Positions 15,722 to 23,457 of a stretch of 42,058 bases of DNA are shown here, one piece after another. The stretch is from contig JAEYOV010000015.1 in the NCBI GenBank assembly GCA_023411395.1, positions 1 to 42,058 on the forward strand. Reading direction: 5' to 3'. The translations under genes were made by a program, and so were the position numbers. The first letter of the stretch is position 1. The number at the start of each line of letters is the position of its first letter. This DNA is from Bacillota bacterium (lineage in GTDB: Bacteria > Bacillota > Clostridia > Christensenellales > Aristaeellaceae). The notes under the pieces are model-generated. The model was not told the origin of the DNA, searched no databases, and saw only the letters and a list, made by a program, of their open reading frames with translations.

Positions 15722-16582
15722 TTGAGCAAGGCGAAGCAGGCGGTGAGGGAAAGCCAATTCCGGTACAAGAAGGGGCTGGGCCAGCATTTTTTGTATGACG
15801 AAGTTCTTTTGCAGGAACTGGTGGACTTGTCCGGGGTGACACGCGAGGACGGCGTGCTGGAAATCGGCCCCGGCAGCGGCAGCATGACGGCTCTATTGGC
15901 AAAAGCCTGCAAAAAGGTGATCGCCCTGGAACTGGATGAAGCGCTCCTGCCCATTTTACGCGTAACGCTTGCCCCGTATGACAATGTGCAGGTGGTTCAG
16001 GGGGATGTGCTGCGGGAGGATCTTGCAGATTTGGTGAGGCCCCTGGGGGAAAGCTTTTGCGTGGTGGCCAATATTCCTTACTATATCACCTCGCCGCTTT
16101 TGACGCTGCTTTTGTCCCGCAAGCTGCCCGCGCGAAGGCTGGCACTTCTGGTGCAGAAAGAGGTGTCGGACAAGGTGATGGCGCTGCCGGGCACCGGGGA
16201 GTATGGCATGCTGGCCGTTAGGTCACAATATTATTGCGAACCCTATGTGGCCAGGATCGTGCCAGCTTCCGCCTTCACGCCTCCTCCCAAGGTGGACAGC
16301 GCCTTTGTGGTGATGCCGTTCAGGCAAACGCCGCCGGTTTTTGTCCGGGAGGAGGACACGTTTTTCCGCATGGCTTCCGCCGCCTTCCTGATGCGCCGCA
16401 AAACCATGCTCAATAACCTCCAGTCCGCCTTCTCCCTGCAAAGGCAGGCGGCGGCGAACCTGCTTGCTGCCTGCGGGCTGAATGAGCGCGTGCGGGGGGA
16501 AACGCTTGACCTGGCGGCGTTTGCCGCGCTGGCCAACGCGTACTCGGAGTACAGGGCATCCGCCTTGGCGGACCGTGCATAG
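15722..16582 (+). CDS. rsmA: 16S rRNA dimethyladenosine transferase (KsgA/RsmA)
   Basis: A 286-residue SAM-dependent enzyme that dimethylates the two adjacent adenines near the 16S 3' end during 30S maturation. KKGLGQHFLYD is the N-terminal signature, LEIGPGSGSMT is SAM motif I, and NIPYYITSP is catalytic motif IV. The C-terminal domain from about 195 is complete. AAGGAG at 15709-15714 is seven bases from TTG 15722 but only one from ATG 15716, so I prefer the TTG. ATG 15674 would add a basic non-conserved tail. Divergent from the zinc-ribbon gene. A terminator-like hairpin lies 140 bases downstream. Confidence 0.94.
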   Translation: MSKAKQAVRESQFRYKKGLGQHFLYDEVLLQELVDLSGVTREDGVLEIGPGSGSMTALLAKACKKVIALELDEALLPILRVTLAPYDNVQVVQGDVLREDLADLVRPLGESFCVVANIPYYITSPLLTLLLSRKLPARRLALLVQKEVSDKVMALPGTGEYGMLAVRSQYYCEPYVARIVPASAFTPPPKVDSAFVVMPFRQTPPVFVREEDTFFRMASAAFLMRRKTMLNNLQSAFSLQRQAAANLLAACGLNERVRGETLDLAAFAALANAYSEYRASALADRA

Positions 16583-16684
16583 GGAACGCGATGAAGCCTT
16601 GACGCAAAGATGCAAAGATGAATCCTGGATACAGGAAAACTGCACTTTTACCTTCAGAAGTGCGGATATGCCTTCGATATTGCA

Positions 16685-16714
16685 TTGATACAATCGCGAT
16701 GTTACATTTATAAT
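16685..16714 (+). promoter_or_regulatory. Promoter upstream of pckA
   Basis: TTGATA (16685-16690), an 18-base spacer and TATAAT (16709-16714). Transcription would begin at about 16721, exactly at the base of the hairpin that follows. The 335-base interval 16583-16917 is AT-rich and otherwise gene-free; its 3' part can form GTTTTGCC/GGCAAAAC (about 16840-16866) and CCGCGC/GTGCGG stems before the ribosome binding site. Confidence 0.55.
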
Positions 16715-16721
16715 AATTTCT

Positions 16722-16746
16722 GCCTGCTTTATGGCGGGCTTTTTTC
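16722..16746 (+). terminator. Intrinsic terminator or attenuator before pckA
   Basis: GCCTGC (16722-16727) pairs with GCGGGC (16734-16739, one G-U) and is followed by TTTTTT. It may end rsmA transcripts, or, since a good promoter sits immediately upstream, attenuate pckA. Confidence 0.6.
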
Positions 16747-16917
16747 TCAGAAAAGCCTTACAAATTTTAAAATTAAGTTTTTAACAATGGCAGGAAAAGA
16801 AAAGGAGCATCTTGAATTATTAGAATTAGGGCTAAATTGTTTTGTTTTGCCCATACCGGCAAAACGCCGCGCGTCCATCAAGCTGTGCGGCAATTATAAA
16901 CATTGGAGGGTGACATC

Positions 16918-18492
16918 ATGAGCCTAAACCTGGAATACCTTGGCCTGCTTAATCCCACGGCTGTATATCACAACCTGCCTGTCAGCAAGCTTACGGAGCA
17001 TGCTCTTGCGCGCAAAGAAGGCGTTTTGAGCAATACCGGCGCCCTGTTGGTGAACACCGGCAAATACACCGGCCGTTCTCCCGAGGACCGTTTTATTGTA
17101 GACGAGCCCAGCATTCATAACGAAATTGCCTGGGGCAAGGTCAATATGCCCATTTCTGTCGAAAGGTTTGAATCCATTTACCGCAAAGTGTGCGCTTATC
17201 TGCAGAACCGTGAGCTGTTTGTGTTCGACGGCTTTGCCGGGGCTGATCCCGCCTACCGCATCGGCGTCCGCGTCGTCAACGAACTGGCCAGCCAGAACCT
17301 GTTCATGCGTCAATTGCTTTTAAGGCCTACCGAGGAAGAACTGGGCGGCTACAAGGCGGATTTCACCATTCTTTGTGCACCCGGCTTCAAGTGCATCCCC
17401 GAGCTGGACGGCGTCCGTTCCGAAGCGGCCATTCTCGTTTCCTTCGAAAAAAAGATGGTTGTCATAGCCGGAAGCCAGTATGCCGGTGAAATGAAGAAGA
17501 GCGTCTTCGCCATCATGAACTACCTCCTGCCCAAGCGGGATGTGTTCCCCATGCACTGCTCCGCCAACATCGGCAAGGATGGGGACAGCGCCCTGTTCTT
17601 CGGCCTGAGCGGCACCGGCAAAACCACCCTTTCCGCCGACCCCAACCGTTACCTCATCGGCGACGACGAGCACGGCTGGTCCCAAAATGGCGTGTTCAAC
17701 ATGGAAGGCGGCTGCTACGCCAAGTGCATCAAGCTTTCCAAGGAGCATGAGCCCGAGATCTACGGCGCGATCCGGTTCGGCGCGCTGGTGGAAAACGTGG
17801 TATTCGATCCCGAGACAAGGGAGCTGGACTTTGACGATGATTCCCTCACCGAGAACACCCGCGCGGGCTATCCCGTGGATTTCATCTCCAACACCGTGAT
17901 CCCCGGCGTGGGCGGCCATCCCAAGACTGTGATCTTCCTCACCGCCGACGCGTTCGGCGTCATGCCCCCTGTTTCGAAGCTCACCCGCGAAGCCGCCATG
18001 TTCCACTATGTCAGCGGCTATACCGCCCGGCTGGCCGGCACCGAGCGCGGCGTTACCGAGCCCCAGGCCACCTTCTCCACCTGCTTTGGCGCGCCCTTCC
18101 TGCCCCTGCCCGCCACCCGCTATGCGGAACTGCTGGGCAAGTACATTGACCAGTTCGGCGCCAATGTGTACCTGGTGAACACCGGCTGGTCCGGCGGCCC
18201 CGCCAGCGGCAGCGGCAAGCGCATGAAGCTGCCCCTGACCCGCGCCATGGTTACCGCGTGCCTCAACGGCGAGTTGGAAAAGAGCGAGTTTGAACTCGAT
18301 TCCAACTTCAACGTGCTGGTGCCCAAGACCTGTCCCGGCGTGCCCGACGATGTTCTGGCCCCCCGCAAGACCTGGACGGACAAGGCCGCTTACGACGAGA
18401 CCGCTAAGAAGTTGGCCGCGCAGTTCCGCAAGAATTTCGAAAAGTACCCCAACATGCCCAAGGAAGTTGTGGAAGCCGGACCCCAAGGCTAA
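16918..18492 (+). CDS. pckA: Phosphoenolpyruvate carboxykinase (ATP)
   Basis: A 524-residue enzyme interconverting oxaloacetate + ATP and PEP + CO2 + ADP. Visible are the substrate-loop YTGRSPEDRF, the P-loop GLSGTGKTTLS (residues 229-239), the kinase-2/metal motif IGDDEHGW, EGGCYAKCIKLS and ENTRAGYP. Length is typical. ATG 16918 follows GGAGGG by seven bases. Codons are strongly C-ending, suggesting high expression. In an anaerobe the enzyme often runs towards oxaloacetate, making ATP. The Na+-pumping decarboxylase encoded 7 kb away acts on oxaloacetate or methylmalonyl-CoA, so the two may be linked metabolically. Confidence 0.98.
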   Translation: MSLNLEYLGLLNPTAVYHNLPVSKLTEHALARKEGVLSNTGALLVNTGKYTGRSPEDRFIVDEPSIHNEIAWGKVNMPISVERFESIYRKVCAYLQNRELFVFDGFAGADPAYRIGVRVVNELASQNLFMRQLLLRPTEEELGGYKADFTILCAPGFKCIPELDGVRSEAAILVSFEKKMVVIAGSQYAGEMKKSVFAIMNYLLPKRDVFPMHCSANIGKDGDSALFFGLSGTGKTTLSADPNRYLIGDDEHGWSQNGVFNMEGGCYAKCIKLSKEHEPEIYGAIRFGALVENVVFDPETRELDFDDDSLTENTRAGYPVDFISNTVIPGVGGHPKTVIFLTADAFGVMPPVSKLTREAAMFHYVSGYTARLAGTERGVTEPQATFSTCFGAPFLPLPATRYAELLGKYIDQFGANVYLVNTGWSGGPASGSGKRMKLPLTRAMVTACLNGELEKSEFELDSNFNVLVPKTCPGVPDDVLAPRKTWTDKAAYDETAKKLAAQFRKNFEKYPNMPKEVVEAGPQG

Positions 18493-18501
18493 CGCGCTTC
18501 A

Positions 18502-18538
18502 GGCAAAGCAGGCGATTGCCTGCTTTGCCCGATTTTTT
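18502..18538 (+). terminator. Terminator of pckA
   Basis: A perfect 12-bp stem (GGCAAAGCAGGC with GCCTGCTTTGCC, loop GATT) is followed by CGATTTTTTT, nine bases past the pckA stop. Confidence 0.92.
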
Positions 18539-18569
18539 TGAATGGTTCTGTAAGCAAGGAATGACCGCT

Positions 18570-18823
18570 GCGGCAGGCTTTACGTCTACCGCTCAGTACA
18601 TCAACAAAGTGGCGATGCCACTTTGTTGAGCTTTTCCCTCGCTGCACTGTAAAAACCTTCGGTTTTTACGGACGTTTGCTCGGGCAAGGAAGGAATTTCT
18701 GCGAAATTCCCGCGAAAATCACCGCACATGTCGCTGATTTTCGATTAAAATTGGAGGGCCTTGGCCCTCCAATACCTCCCTAGGTTTTTTGATAGTCAGT
18801 GCGGCAGGCTTTACGCCTGCCGC
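18570..18823 (+). repeat. Family-1 intergenic hairpin repeat, copy 2 (short form)
   Basis: The gene-free stretch 18493-18897 holds the second copy of the hairpin string seen at 91-433, in the same orientation. It opens with a 13-bp stem TCAACAAAGTGGC/GCCACTTTGTTGA (18601-18629), unrelated in sequence to the copy-1 stem. The shared AAAACC-TTCG, GGAATTT and CGAAAATCA hairpins follow, then a compact TTGGAGGGCC/GGCCCTCCAA stem (copy 1 has about 110 extra bases here). It is bounded by near-identical 23-base direct repeats beginning GCGGCAGGCTTTACG at 18570 and 18801, the second a perfect hairpin. Confidence 0.75.
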
Positions 18824-18897
18824 TTTGCTTTGCTTGGAATGAAGTGCTTCCGCCAAGGCAAGAATAGCCATATGCGCAAAAAAGGGGAGGGCGGGCC

Positions 18898-19527
18898 ATG
18901 GCGTTTTTGGGTGTTTTCATGGCGGTGTACGCGCTGCTCATCACCCCCCTTCATCTGCGGTTGGATCTGGCTGCCGGGAAACACTTGTCCGGCGCGTTGG
19001 TGTTGCGCGTCTGGGGGCTTAGGCTGCAGGCAAATCTTGGACTCACGCGGGATGATCAGGGACAGCTTCATCTGGCACTGCGGCTGAAGAATAGCCCCAA
19101 GCAGCACAGCGGCAGTGTAGGCGATACATGGCAGTTGATTTTGAGGGTCTTCCGTCTGCTGCATGAAACAGGCCCGACAAGATCATTCTTTTCCAAAACA
19201 CTCACAATCCTTTACGTGGGGCTGAAGGCGCGGCTTGGCTTTTCCGATGCCGCTCAAACTGCCCTGTCCGCCGGTGCGGCGTCCATCTTTCTGGACATTT
19301 GGCGGCAAAAGCTGAAAGTCCGCAAGATTCCCTGCAATTTGCAGGCCTGGCCCGATTTTGCAGGCAAGCCATGTGCCGCCCAGCTTTCCTGCATATTGTT
19401 TATGCGGCTGGGCAACCTACTTGTCGGATGCGCACTGGCAGGCTTTGCCGCTTGGGCGGCCTACAGAAGAGAGAAAAAACGGAATCGCGAGGAGGAGCAC
19501 GCATGGAGCACCCCATCGGAAACATGA
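18898..19527 (+). CDS. DUF2953 protein (YtfI-like, sporulation-associated)
   Basis: A 209-residue membrane protein with an N-terminal helix (FLGVFMAVYALLITPLHL), a soluble middle part, and a second hydrophobic helix near the C-terminus (about 160-188) ending in a basic RREKKRNR tail. The form, and the following ytfJ gene, identify it as the DUF2953 family, which is almost confined to endospore formers. The role is unknown. ATG 18898 follows GGGGAGGG. It overlaps ytfJ by 25 bases. Confidence 0.85.
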   Translation: MAFLGVFMAVYALLITPLHLRLDLAAGKHLSGALVLRVWGLRLQANLGLTRDDQGQLHLALRLKNSPKQHSGSVGDTWQLILRVFRLLHETGPTRSFFSKTLTILYVGLKARLGFSDAAQTALSAGAASIFLDIWRQKLKVRKIPCNLQAWPDFAGKPCAAQLSCILFMRLGNLLVGCALAGFAAWAAYRREKKRNREEEHAWSTPSET

Positions 19528-20033
19528 TGCAGACCACCATGGAGAACATCAAGGATATGGTGGATGTGAATACGGTGATCGGCGATCCGGTCAGCACCGC
19601 GGAAGGCATGACGGTGATCCCCGTATCCAAGGTCAGCTTCGGCTTTGTGGCCGGGGGCGGTGAATATGGCTCGGATGAGAAGGGCAAGGTCCACCCGCCT
19701 CAGGGATTTGAGGGGAAGATGCCCTTTGCCGGAGGCTCGGGCGCAGGCGTATCCGTGCAGCCGGTAGGTTTCCTGGTGGTGGGAAACGGCACGGTGAAAA
19801 TGCTTCCGGCGCAGCCTGTTACCATGGCCGACCGCATGGTGGAGCTTTTGCCTCAGGTCGTGGAGGATGTGAAGGGCATCTTTGGCGGCGGTGAGCGGGG
19901 CAAGGAAGGAAAATCACGGCGTATTTCCGGCAGCCAGGGAAACGGTCCGGGCCGGGAGGACCGGCAGGATGGCCCAGGGCTGAACCAGATGGGCCGTGGG
20001 GCGCCAGCTTCCTATGACGACAGGATGTCCTGA
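19503..20033 (+). CDS. ytfJ: Sporulation protein YtfJ
   Basis: A 176-residue protein with the GerW/YtfJ core at about 1-115: NTVIGDPVSTAEGMTVIPVS, the glycine-rich AGGGEYG, and GGSGAGVSVQPVGFLVV. In Bacillus the protein is made in the forespore and affects germination. The tail (about 125-176) is a low-complexity Gly/Arg/Asp stretch that looks disordered. ATG 19503 has GAGGAGGAG upstream and lies inside the end of the DUF2953 gene, so the two are translationally coupled. The dac gene follows 25 bases on. Confidence 0.92.
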   Translation: MEHPIGNMMQTTMENIKDMVDVNTVIGDPVSTAEGMTVIPVSKVSFGFVAGGGEYGSDEKGKVHPPQGFEGKMPFAGGSGAGVSVQPVGFLVVGNGTVKMLPAQPVTMADRMVELLPQVVEDVKGIFGGGERGKEGKSRRISGSQGNGPGREDRQDGPGLNQMGRGAPASYDDRMS

Positions 20034-20058
20034 TCAATCATTTGCCTGGAGGAATCGC

Positions 20059-21213
20059 ATGGCCGGACGGAAAGCGGTGGGGGTTCTTGCGGCGGCAATA
20101 TGCCTGATTTTTCCCTGGAGCGCTTTGGCCCAGGAGGAGGCGGCGGAAGTTTTCACAGCTTCAGCAAAGGCGGCGGTTTTGATTGAGCTTAAAACCGGCA
20201 CGGTGCTGTATGCCCAAAATGAAACGCTGCCTTTGCCCATGGCTTCCACCACCAAGGTGATGACGGCGCTGATGGTGCTGGAATATGGCCGTTTGGACGA
20301 AGTTGTAACCACCAGCCGGAATGCCTTTGGCGTGCCGGGTACCAGCATCTATCTTTCCCTTGGCGAAAAGCTGACGCTGGAGCAAATGTTCTATGGCCTG
20401 ATGCTGGCCAGCGGGAACGACGCGGCGGTGGCGATTGCCGAGCATATCGGCGGCTCGGTAGATGCCTTTTGCAAACGGATGACGGAGCGGGCAGCGGAAC
20501 TGGGCTGCCGGAATACCGTGTTCAAAACGCCCCACGGCCTGCCCAACAGCGCCCACCATACCACCGCTTACGATTTGGCGCTGATCGCAAGGGAGGCCAT
20601 GAAATACCCGCTGTTTCGAAAAATCGTATCCACCCAGCGCGCCACCATCCCTTGGGAAGAGCGGTCCTACAACAGGATACTCAACAACAAGAACAGGCTG
20701 CTGTCCAGCTATGAGGGGGCCACAGGCATCAAGACCGGCTATACCAGGGCGGCGGGCAGGTGCCTGGTTTTCGGCGCGGAGCGGAACGGGTTGGAGGTTG
20801 TGGGCGTGGTTTTGAACTGCCCCAACTGGTTTGACGAGGCAGCCAAGGTCATGGATTATGGTTTTGCCAATTACCGCTATGCCCTGATGCTGGCGGATGG
20901 GGATCAGGTACGGGCCGTGCCCGTCACCGGGGGCGAGAAAAAGGAAGTACCGGTGCTTTTGGATGGCGATTTGGCCGCGCCTGTCGCCGGTGATCAATGG
21001 CCGCAGATGGAATTCGATCTGCCGGATACCCTGGCGGCGGGGATACAGGATGGGCAGGTGCTGGGTACTGCACGCCTTTTATTGAATGGCAGGGTGCTGG
21101 TGGAAAGGCCTCTGGTGGCGGCGTATGAGGTACCCCCCCGTACGTTTCGCAAAGGCATCGGAAGAATCTTTGAACAATGGCTTCTTGCAGGCGGGCCGGA
21201 GATGGAACAATAG
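20059..21213 (+). CDS. dacF: D-alanyl-D-alanine carboxypeptidase (PBP5/DacF family)
   Basis: A 384-residue exported peptidoglycan-trimming enzyme. Signal peptide at about 1-24 (ending WSALAQ). Active-site motifs are STTK (SxxK), SGN (SxN) and KTG. A C-terminal PBP5 beta domain spans about 285-365. ATG 20059 follows TGGAGGAAT. The position after ytfJ suggests a role in spore cortex or vegetative wall. The protein ends in EQWLLAGGPEMEQ with no membrane anchor, while a hydrophobic helix plus basic tail is encoded in the next frame immediately downstream (see next entry), so the end may be altered by a frameshift. Confidence 0.93.
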   Translation: MAGRKAVGVLAAAICLIFPWSALAQEEAAEVFTASAKAAVLIELKTGTVLYAQNETLPLPMASTTKVMTALMVLEYGRLDEVVTTSRNAFGVPGTSIYLSLGEKLTLEQMFYGLMLASGNDAAVAIAEHIGGSVDAFCKRMTERAAELGCRNTVFKTPHGLPNSAHHTTAYDLALIAREAMKYPLFRKIVSTQRATIPWEERSYNRILNNKNRLLSSYEGATGIKTGYTRAAGRCLVFGAERNGLEVVGVVLNCPNWFDEAAKVMDYGFANYRYALMLADGDQVRAVPVTGGEKKEVPVLLDGDLAAPVAGDQWPQMEFDLPDTLAAGIQDGQVLGTARLLLNGRVLVERPLVAAYEVPPRTFRKGIGRIFEQWLLAGGPEMEQ

Positions 21214-21292
21214 CGCCGCGGCGCTGCTGCTTATCCTCTTTGTTGCCATACTTCTTGTTGTGTGGCGCCGCCTGTACAAAAAGTTTTGGTAG
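21170..21292 (+). CDS. Small membrane segment: out-of-frame dacF anchor or separate 40-residue protein
   Basis: In the +1 frame relative to dacF, an open stretch encodes AALLLILFVAILLVVWRR, a single TM helix with a basic end (LYKKFW), stopping at 21292. Related clostridial carboxypeptidases commonly end in such an anchor, so this may be the displaced C-terminus of DacF. Alternatively a TTG at 21170, six bases after GGAAG, could start a 40-residue protein. It overlaps the end of dacF by 44 bases. A terminator follows within 25 bases, which fits either reading. Confidence 0.4.
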   Translation: MNNGFLQAGRRWNNSAAALLLILFVAILLVVWRRLYKKFW

Positions 21293-21312
21293 TAAAGCAT
21301 TCAACATATGCC

Positions 21313-21352
21313 CCCCTTCCGGCATTTGGCCGGAAGGGGAGTTTTTTATTTG
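21313..21352 (+). terminator. Terminator of the DUF2953-ytfJ-dac unit
   Basis: CCCCTTCCGGC (21313-21323) pairs perfectly with GCCGGAAGGGG (21329-21339), followed by AGTTTTTTATTT. Confidence 0.92.
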
Positions 21353-21384
21353 GATTAGGATCTGATTAGAATTTGCTATACTAC

Positions 21385-21416
21385 TTGACGCATAGTATTG
21401 CGCGGTGTATGATACT
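21385..21416 (+). promoter_or_regulatory. padR promoter with overlapping operator
   Basis: TTGACG (21385-21390), a 17-base spacer and TATGAT (21408-21413). An inverted pair AGTAT (21394-21398) and ATACT (21412-21416) straddles the spacer and -10. The placement fits PadR autorepression. Confidence 0.65.
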
Positions 21417-21436
21417 GCGTGTCGGGAGGTGATGCC

Positions 21437-21748
21437 ATGGATATCCAGTTGAAGCGTGGGCTGATTGAAATTTGCGTCCTGTCTGTGCTTTCGCTTAAGG
21501 ATTCCTACGGGTATCAGCTCATCAAGGATATTTCCGCCGTCATAGAGATATCGGAGTCTACCCTGTATCCCATCTTGAGAAGGCTGGAAAGCGCGCAATG
21601 CCTTCAGATTTACACCAGGGAGCACGATGGCCGGCTGCGCAAGTACTACGCCATAACCCAAGAGGGCCGGGAAAGGATTGCGGAGTTTTTGACCGATTGG
21701 AAAGATGTCATGCGGGTGTATGACTTCATCAGGGGGGTAGGGCAATGA
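21437..21748 (+). CDS. PadR family transcriptional regulator
   Basis: A 103-residue winged-helix repressor of the short PadR-s2 type: LIEICVLSVLSLKDSYGYQL, then SESTLYPILRRLE for the recognition helix, the KYYAITQEGRERI wing, and a short C-terminal dimer helix. ATG 21437 follows GGGAGGTGAT. Its stop overlaps the DUF1700 start as ATGA. It heads a padR-DUF1700-DUF4097 cassette common in Firmicutes, where the regulator is thought to control its own unit in response to envelope stress. The effector is unknown. Confidence 0.93.
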   Translation: MDIQLKRGLIEICVLSVLSLKDSYGYQLIKDISAVIEISESTLYPILRRLESAQCLQIYTREHDGRLRKYYAITQEGRERIAEFLTDWKDVMRVYDFIRGVGQ

Positions 21749-22329
21749 CGAAGAAGGAATTCTGCGACGGGCTGAGGCAGGCGCTGCATGGCTTGCCCCA
21801 GCGGGAAATCGAACAAACGCTCCATTACTATACGGAGATCATTGCCGACCGCATGGAGGAAGGCATGACCGAGGAGCAGGCGGTATCGAAAATGGAGCCC
21901 ATGCACGTCATCGCCAGGCGTGTCGTGGCGGATTTCCGGGGCAGCGCTGCGCCGCGGCCGCGGGCCAGGATATCGGGATTCATGATCGCACTTTTGATCC
22001 TGGGCTTTCCGCTGTGGTTTCCGCTGCTGGTGACGGGCTTTGTACTGCTGGTGGTGGCGCTTACCCTGGCCTGGGTCTTTGTGCTGGTTATTTGGGCGGT
22101 CTGCCTGGGCTTGTTCTCGGGCGGCATGGCGGCCATCCTGGGCCTGTTCTTCGGAAGCATCCGCTTTGGCTTGCCGGCGCTTGGGCAGGTCGGCCTGGGC
22201 ATGGCGGCCATGGGGCTCTCCGTTTTCCTGTTCTATGGGGCGAAGGCGGCCATCCCCTTGGCCATGGGCGCAACGGTGCGCCTGGTATCAAACGTTAAAA
22301 AGGGAATTGTCAGGAGGGGGATTGTATGA
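21745..22329 (+). CDS. DUF1700 (HAAS) membrane protein
   Basis: A 194-residue protein. The N-terminal helical domain at about 1-68 (FCDGLRQALHGLPQREIEQT, then a TEIIADRMEEGMTEEQAV segment) is the DUF1700/HAAS signature. About four TM helices follow (about 78-180), and a basic tail ends it. It starts on the padR stop codon and overlaps the DUF4097 start by four bases, so the three are translated together. A possible anti-sigma-like or sensor role has been suggested for such proteins; nothing here decides it. Confidence 0.9.
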   Translation: MTKKEFCDGLRQALHGLPQREIEQTLHYYTEIIADRMEEGMTEEQAVSKMEPMHVIARRVVADFRGSAAPRPRARISGFMIALLILGFPLWFPLLVTGFVLLVVALTLAWVFVLVIWAVCLGLFSGGMAAILGLFFGSIRFGLPALGQVGLGMAAMGLSVFLFYGAKAAIPLAMGATVRLVSNVKKGIVRRGIV

Positions 22330-23225
22330 ACAAAAAGAATTCGATTTTGAAAATCGCCGGCATTTTTCTGGTGGTGGGGCTGGCGCTGTATTTTGTAAGC
22401 ATTGCGGCTTTTGCTTCTGACAAGCGCGGCGCCGTGGGGAACGCTTCCTCGGAAATCGTTTACGAAGAGATGGACTATACGGCTCCGGCCCAAGGCATCG
22501 CCGTGATTCAGATCAAGGGCAGGAACATGCCCGTCACCGTCACACCCTCCCAGGGGAATGAAGTCGCCCTTCATTATTACACCAGTGAAGATGACCCTTA
22601 CGACGTTACGCTGGAAGGCGGCGTTTTGAAGCTGGAATACAGGAACAAGAATCTGTTTTTGCAGGGCAATTGGTTTTTCGGGTGGCATATTTTTAACAAC
22701 CAGAGTCCCAGGATCGAGGTTTTGATACCTCAGGCCTATGCCGGGGATCTTCAGTTGAACACCTCCAACGCCACCATAAACGCCGCCAACTTTCCGGCTG
22801 CCGGGGATGTGCGGGCGGAAACCTCCAACGCGGCTGTGAACCTTAACAACCTTACGGCAACAAATTTGAACGTTCGCACCTCCAACGGCGCGGTGACCCT
22901 GGAGAAGGTGATTTCCTCCGGCCGCCTCACCGTGGAAACCTCCAACGGCACGCTTACGGCAAAGCAGGCGGCGGCCCAGGACGGGCTGTACCTGCACACC
23001 TCCAACGGGCGCATCTCGGTGGATCAGGTGACATCCAAGGAGATCGAGCTGCGCACCTCCAACGCTTCCATCTCGGGCGGCGTGGGCGGCAGGCGGGATG
23101 AATACACCATTTCTTCGTCCACCTCCAATGCCGACAACAACCTGGGCTCCGGTGGTTCGGGGCAGTTCAGACTGACGGTGAGAACCTCCAACGGTGCTAT
23201 CAACCTTCGGTTTCTTGGAGAATAA
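22326..23225 (+). CDS. DUF4097 beta-repeat envelope protein
   Basis: A 299-residue protein with an N-terminal anchor (about 7-28) and a DUF4097 right-handed beta-repeat region. From about residue 146, eight rungs each begin with TSN (TSNATIN, TSNAAVN, TSNGAVT, TSNGTLT, TSNGRIS, TSNASIS, TSNADNN, TSNGAIN), and the DNA ACCTCCAA recurs at each. Predicted outside the membrane. It is the end product of the padR cassette and the probable envelope effector. ATGA overlap with the preceding gene, with AGGAGGGG upstream. A terminator follows directly. Confidence 0.9.
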   Translation: MNKKNSILKIAGIFLVVGLALYFVSIAAFASDKRGAVGNASSEIVYEEMDYTAPAQGIAVIQIKGRNMPVTVTPSQGNEVALHYYTSEDDPYDVTLEGGVLKLEYRNKNLFLQGNWFFGWHIFNNQSPRIEVLIPQAYAGDLQLNTSNATINAANFPAAGDVRAETSNAAVNLNNLTATNLNVRTSNGAVTLEKVISSGRLTVETSNGTLTAKQAAAQDGLYLHTSNGRISVDQVTSKEIELRTSNASISGGVGGRRDEYTISSSTSNADNNLGSGGSGQFRLTVRTSNGAINLRFLGE

Positions 23226-23243
23226 CTCGTCCTTTGCATACAG

Positions 23244-23274
23244 GCTCCGCTTTTCGGCGGGGCTTGTTTTTTTA
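23244..23274 (+). terminator. Terminator of the padR cassette
   Basis: GCTCCGC (23244-23250) pairs with GCGGGGC (23257-23263, one G-U), followed by TTGTTTTTTT. Confidence 0.85.
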
Positions 23275-23294
23275 TGCCGCCTTTGGGGAAAGAT

Positions 23295-23322
23295 TTGCAT
23301 TGGGCCTTGAATATGCTATGAT
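23295..23322 (+). promoter_or_regulatory. Promoter for the GNAT-rluB-mnmM group
   Basis: TTGCAT (23295-23300), a 16-base spacer and TATGAT (23317-23322), 136 bases upstream of the acetyltransferase start. Nothing else stands out in 23275-23457. Confidence 0.5.
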
Positions 23323-23457
23323 CTGGGGCAGCCTGGCCGCGTGGAGGGTACGCCCGGAAAGCACACTGCCCATATGTTGCCAGGCTTGAATTTTGTCGAT
23401 TTTTTTGGTATGCTGGCAAAGGTGTTCAAGACCCCATGGCCGTGAAGGAGATGCAGC

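Noticed and set aside
16685..16921. A 78-codon open frame in the pckA leader
   Set aside because: It crosses the terminator hairpin and the pckA ribosome binding site, has no Shine-Dalgarno of its own and an AT-rich random-like composition.
17320..18486. A 388-codon Gly/His-rich open frame antisense to pckA
   Set aside because: Typical antisense shadow of a C-ending codon gene; no start signal.
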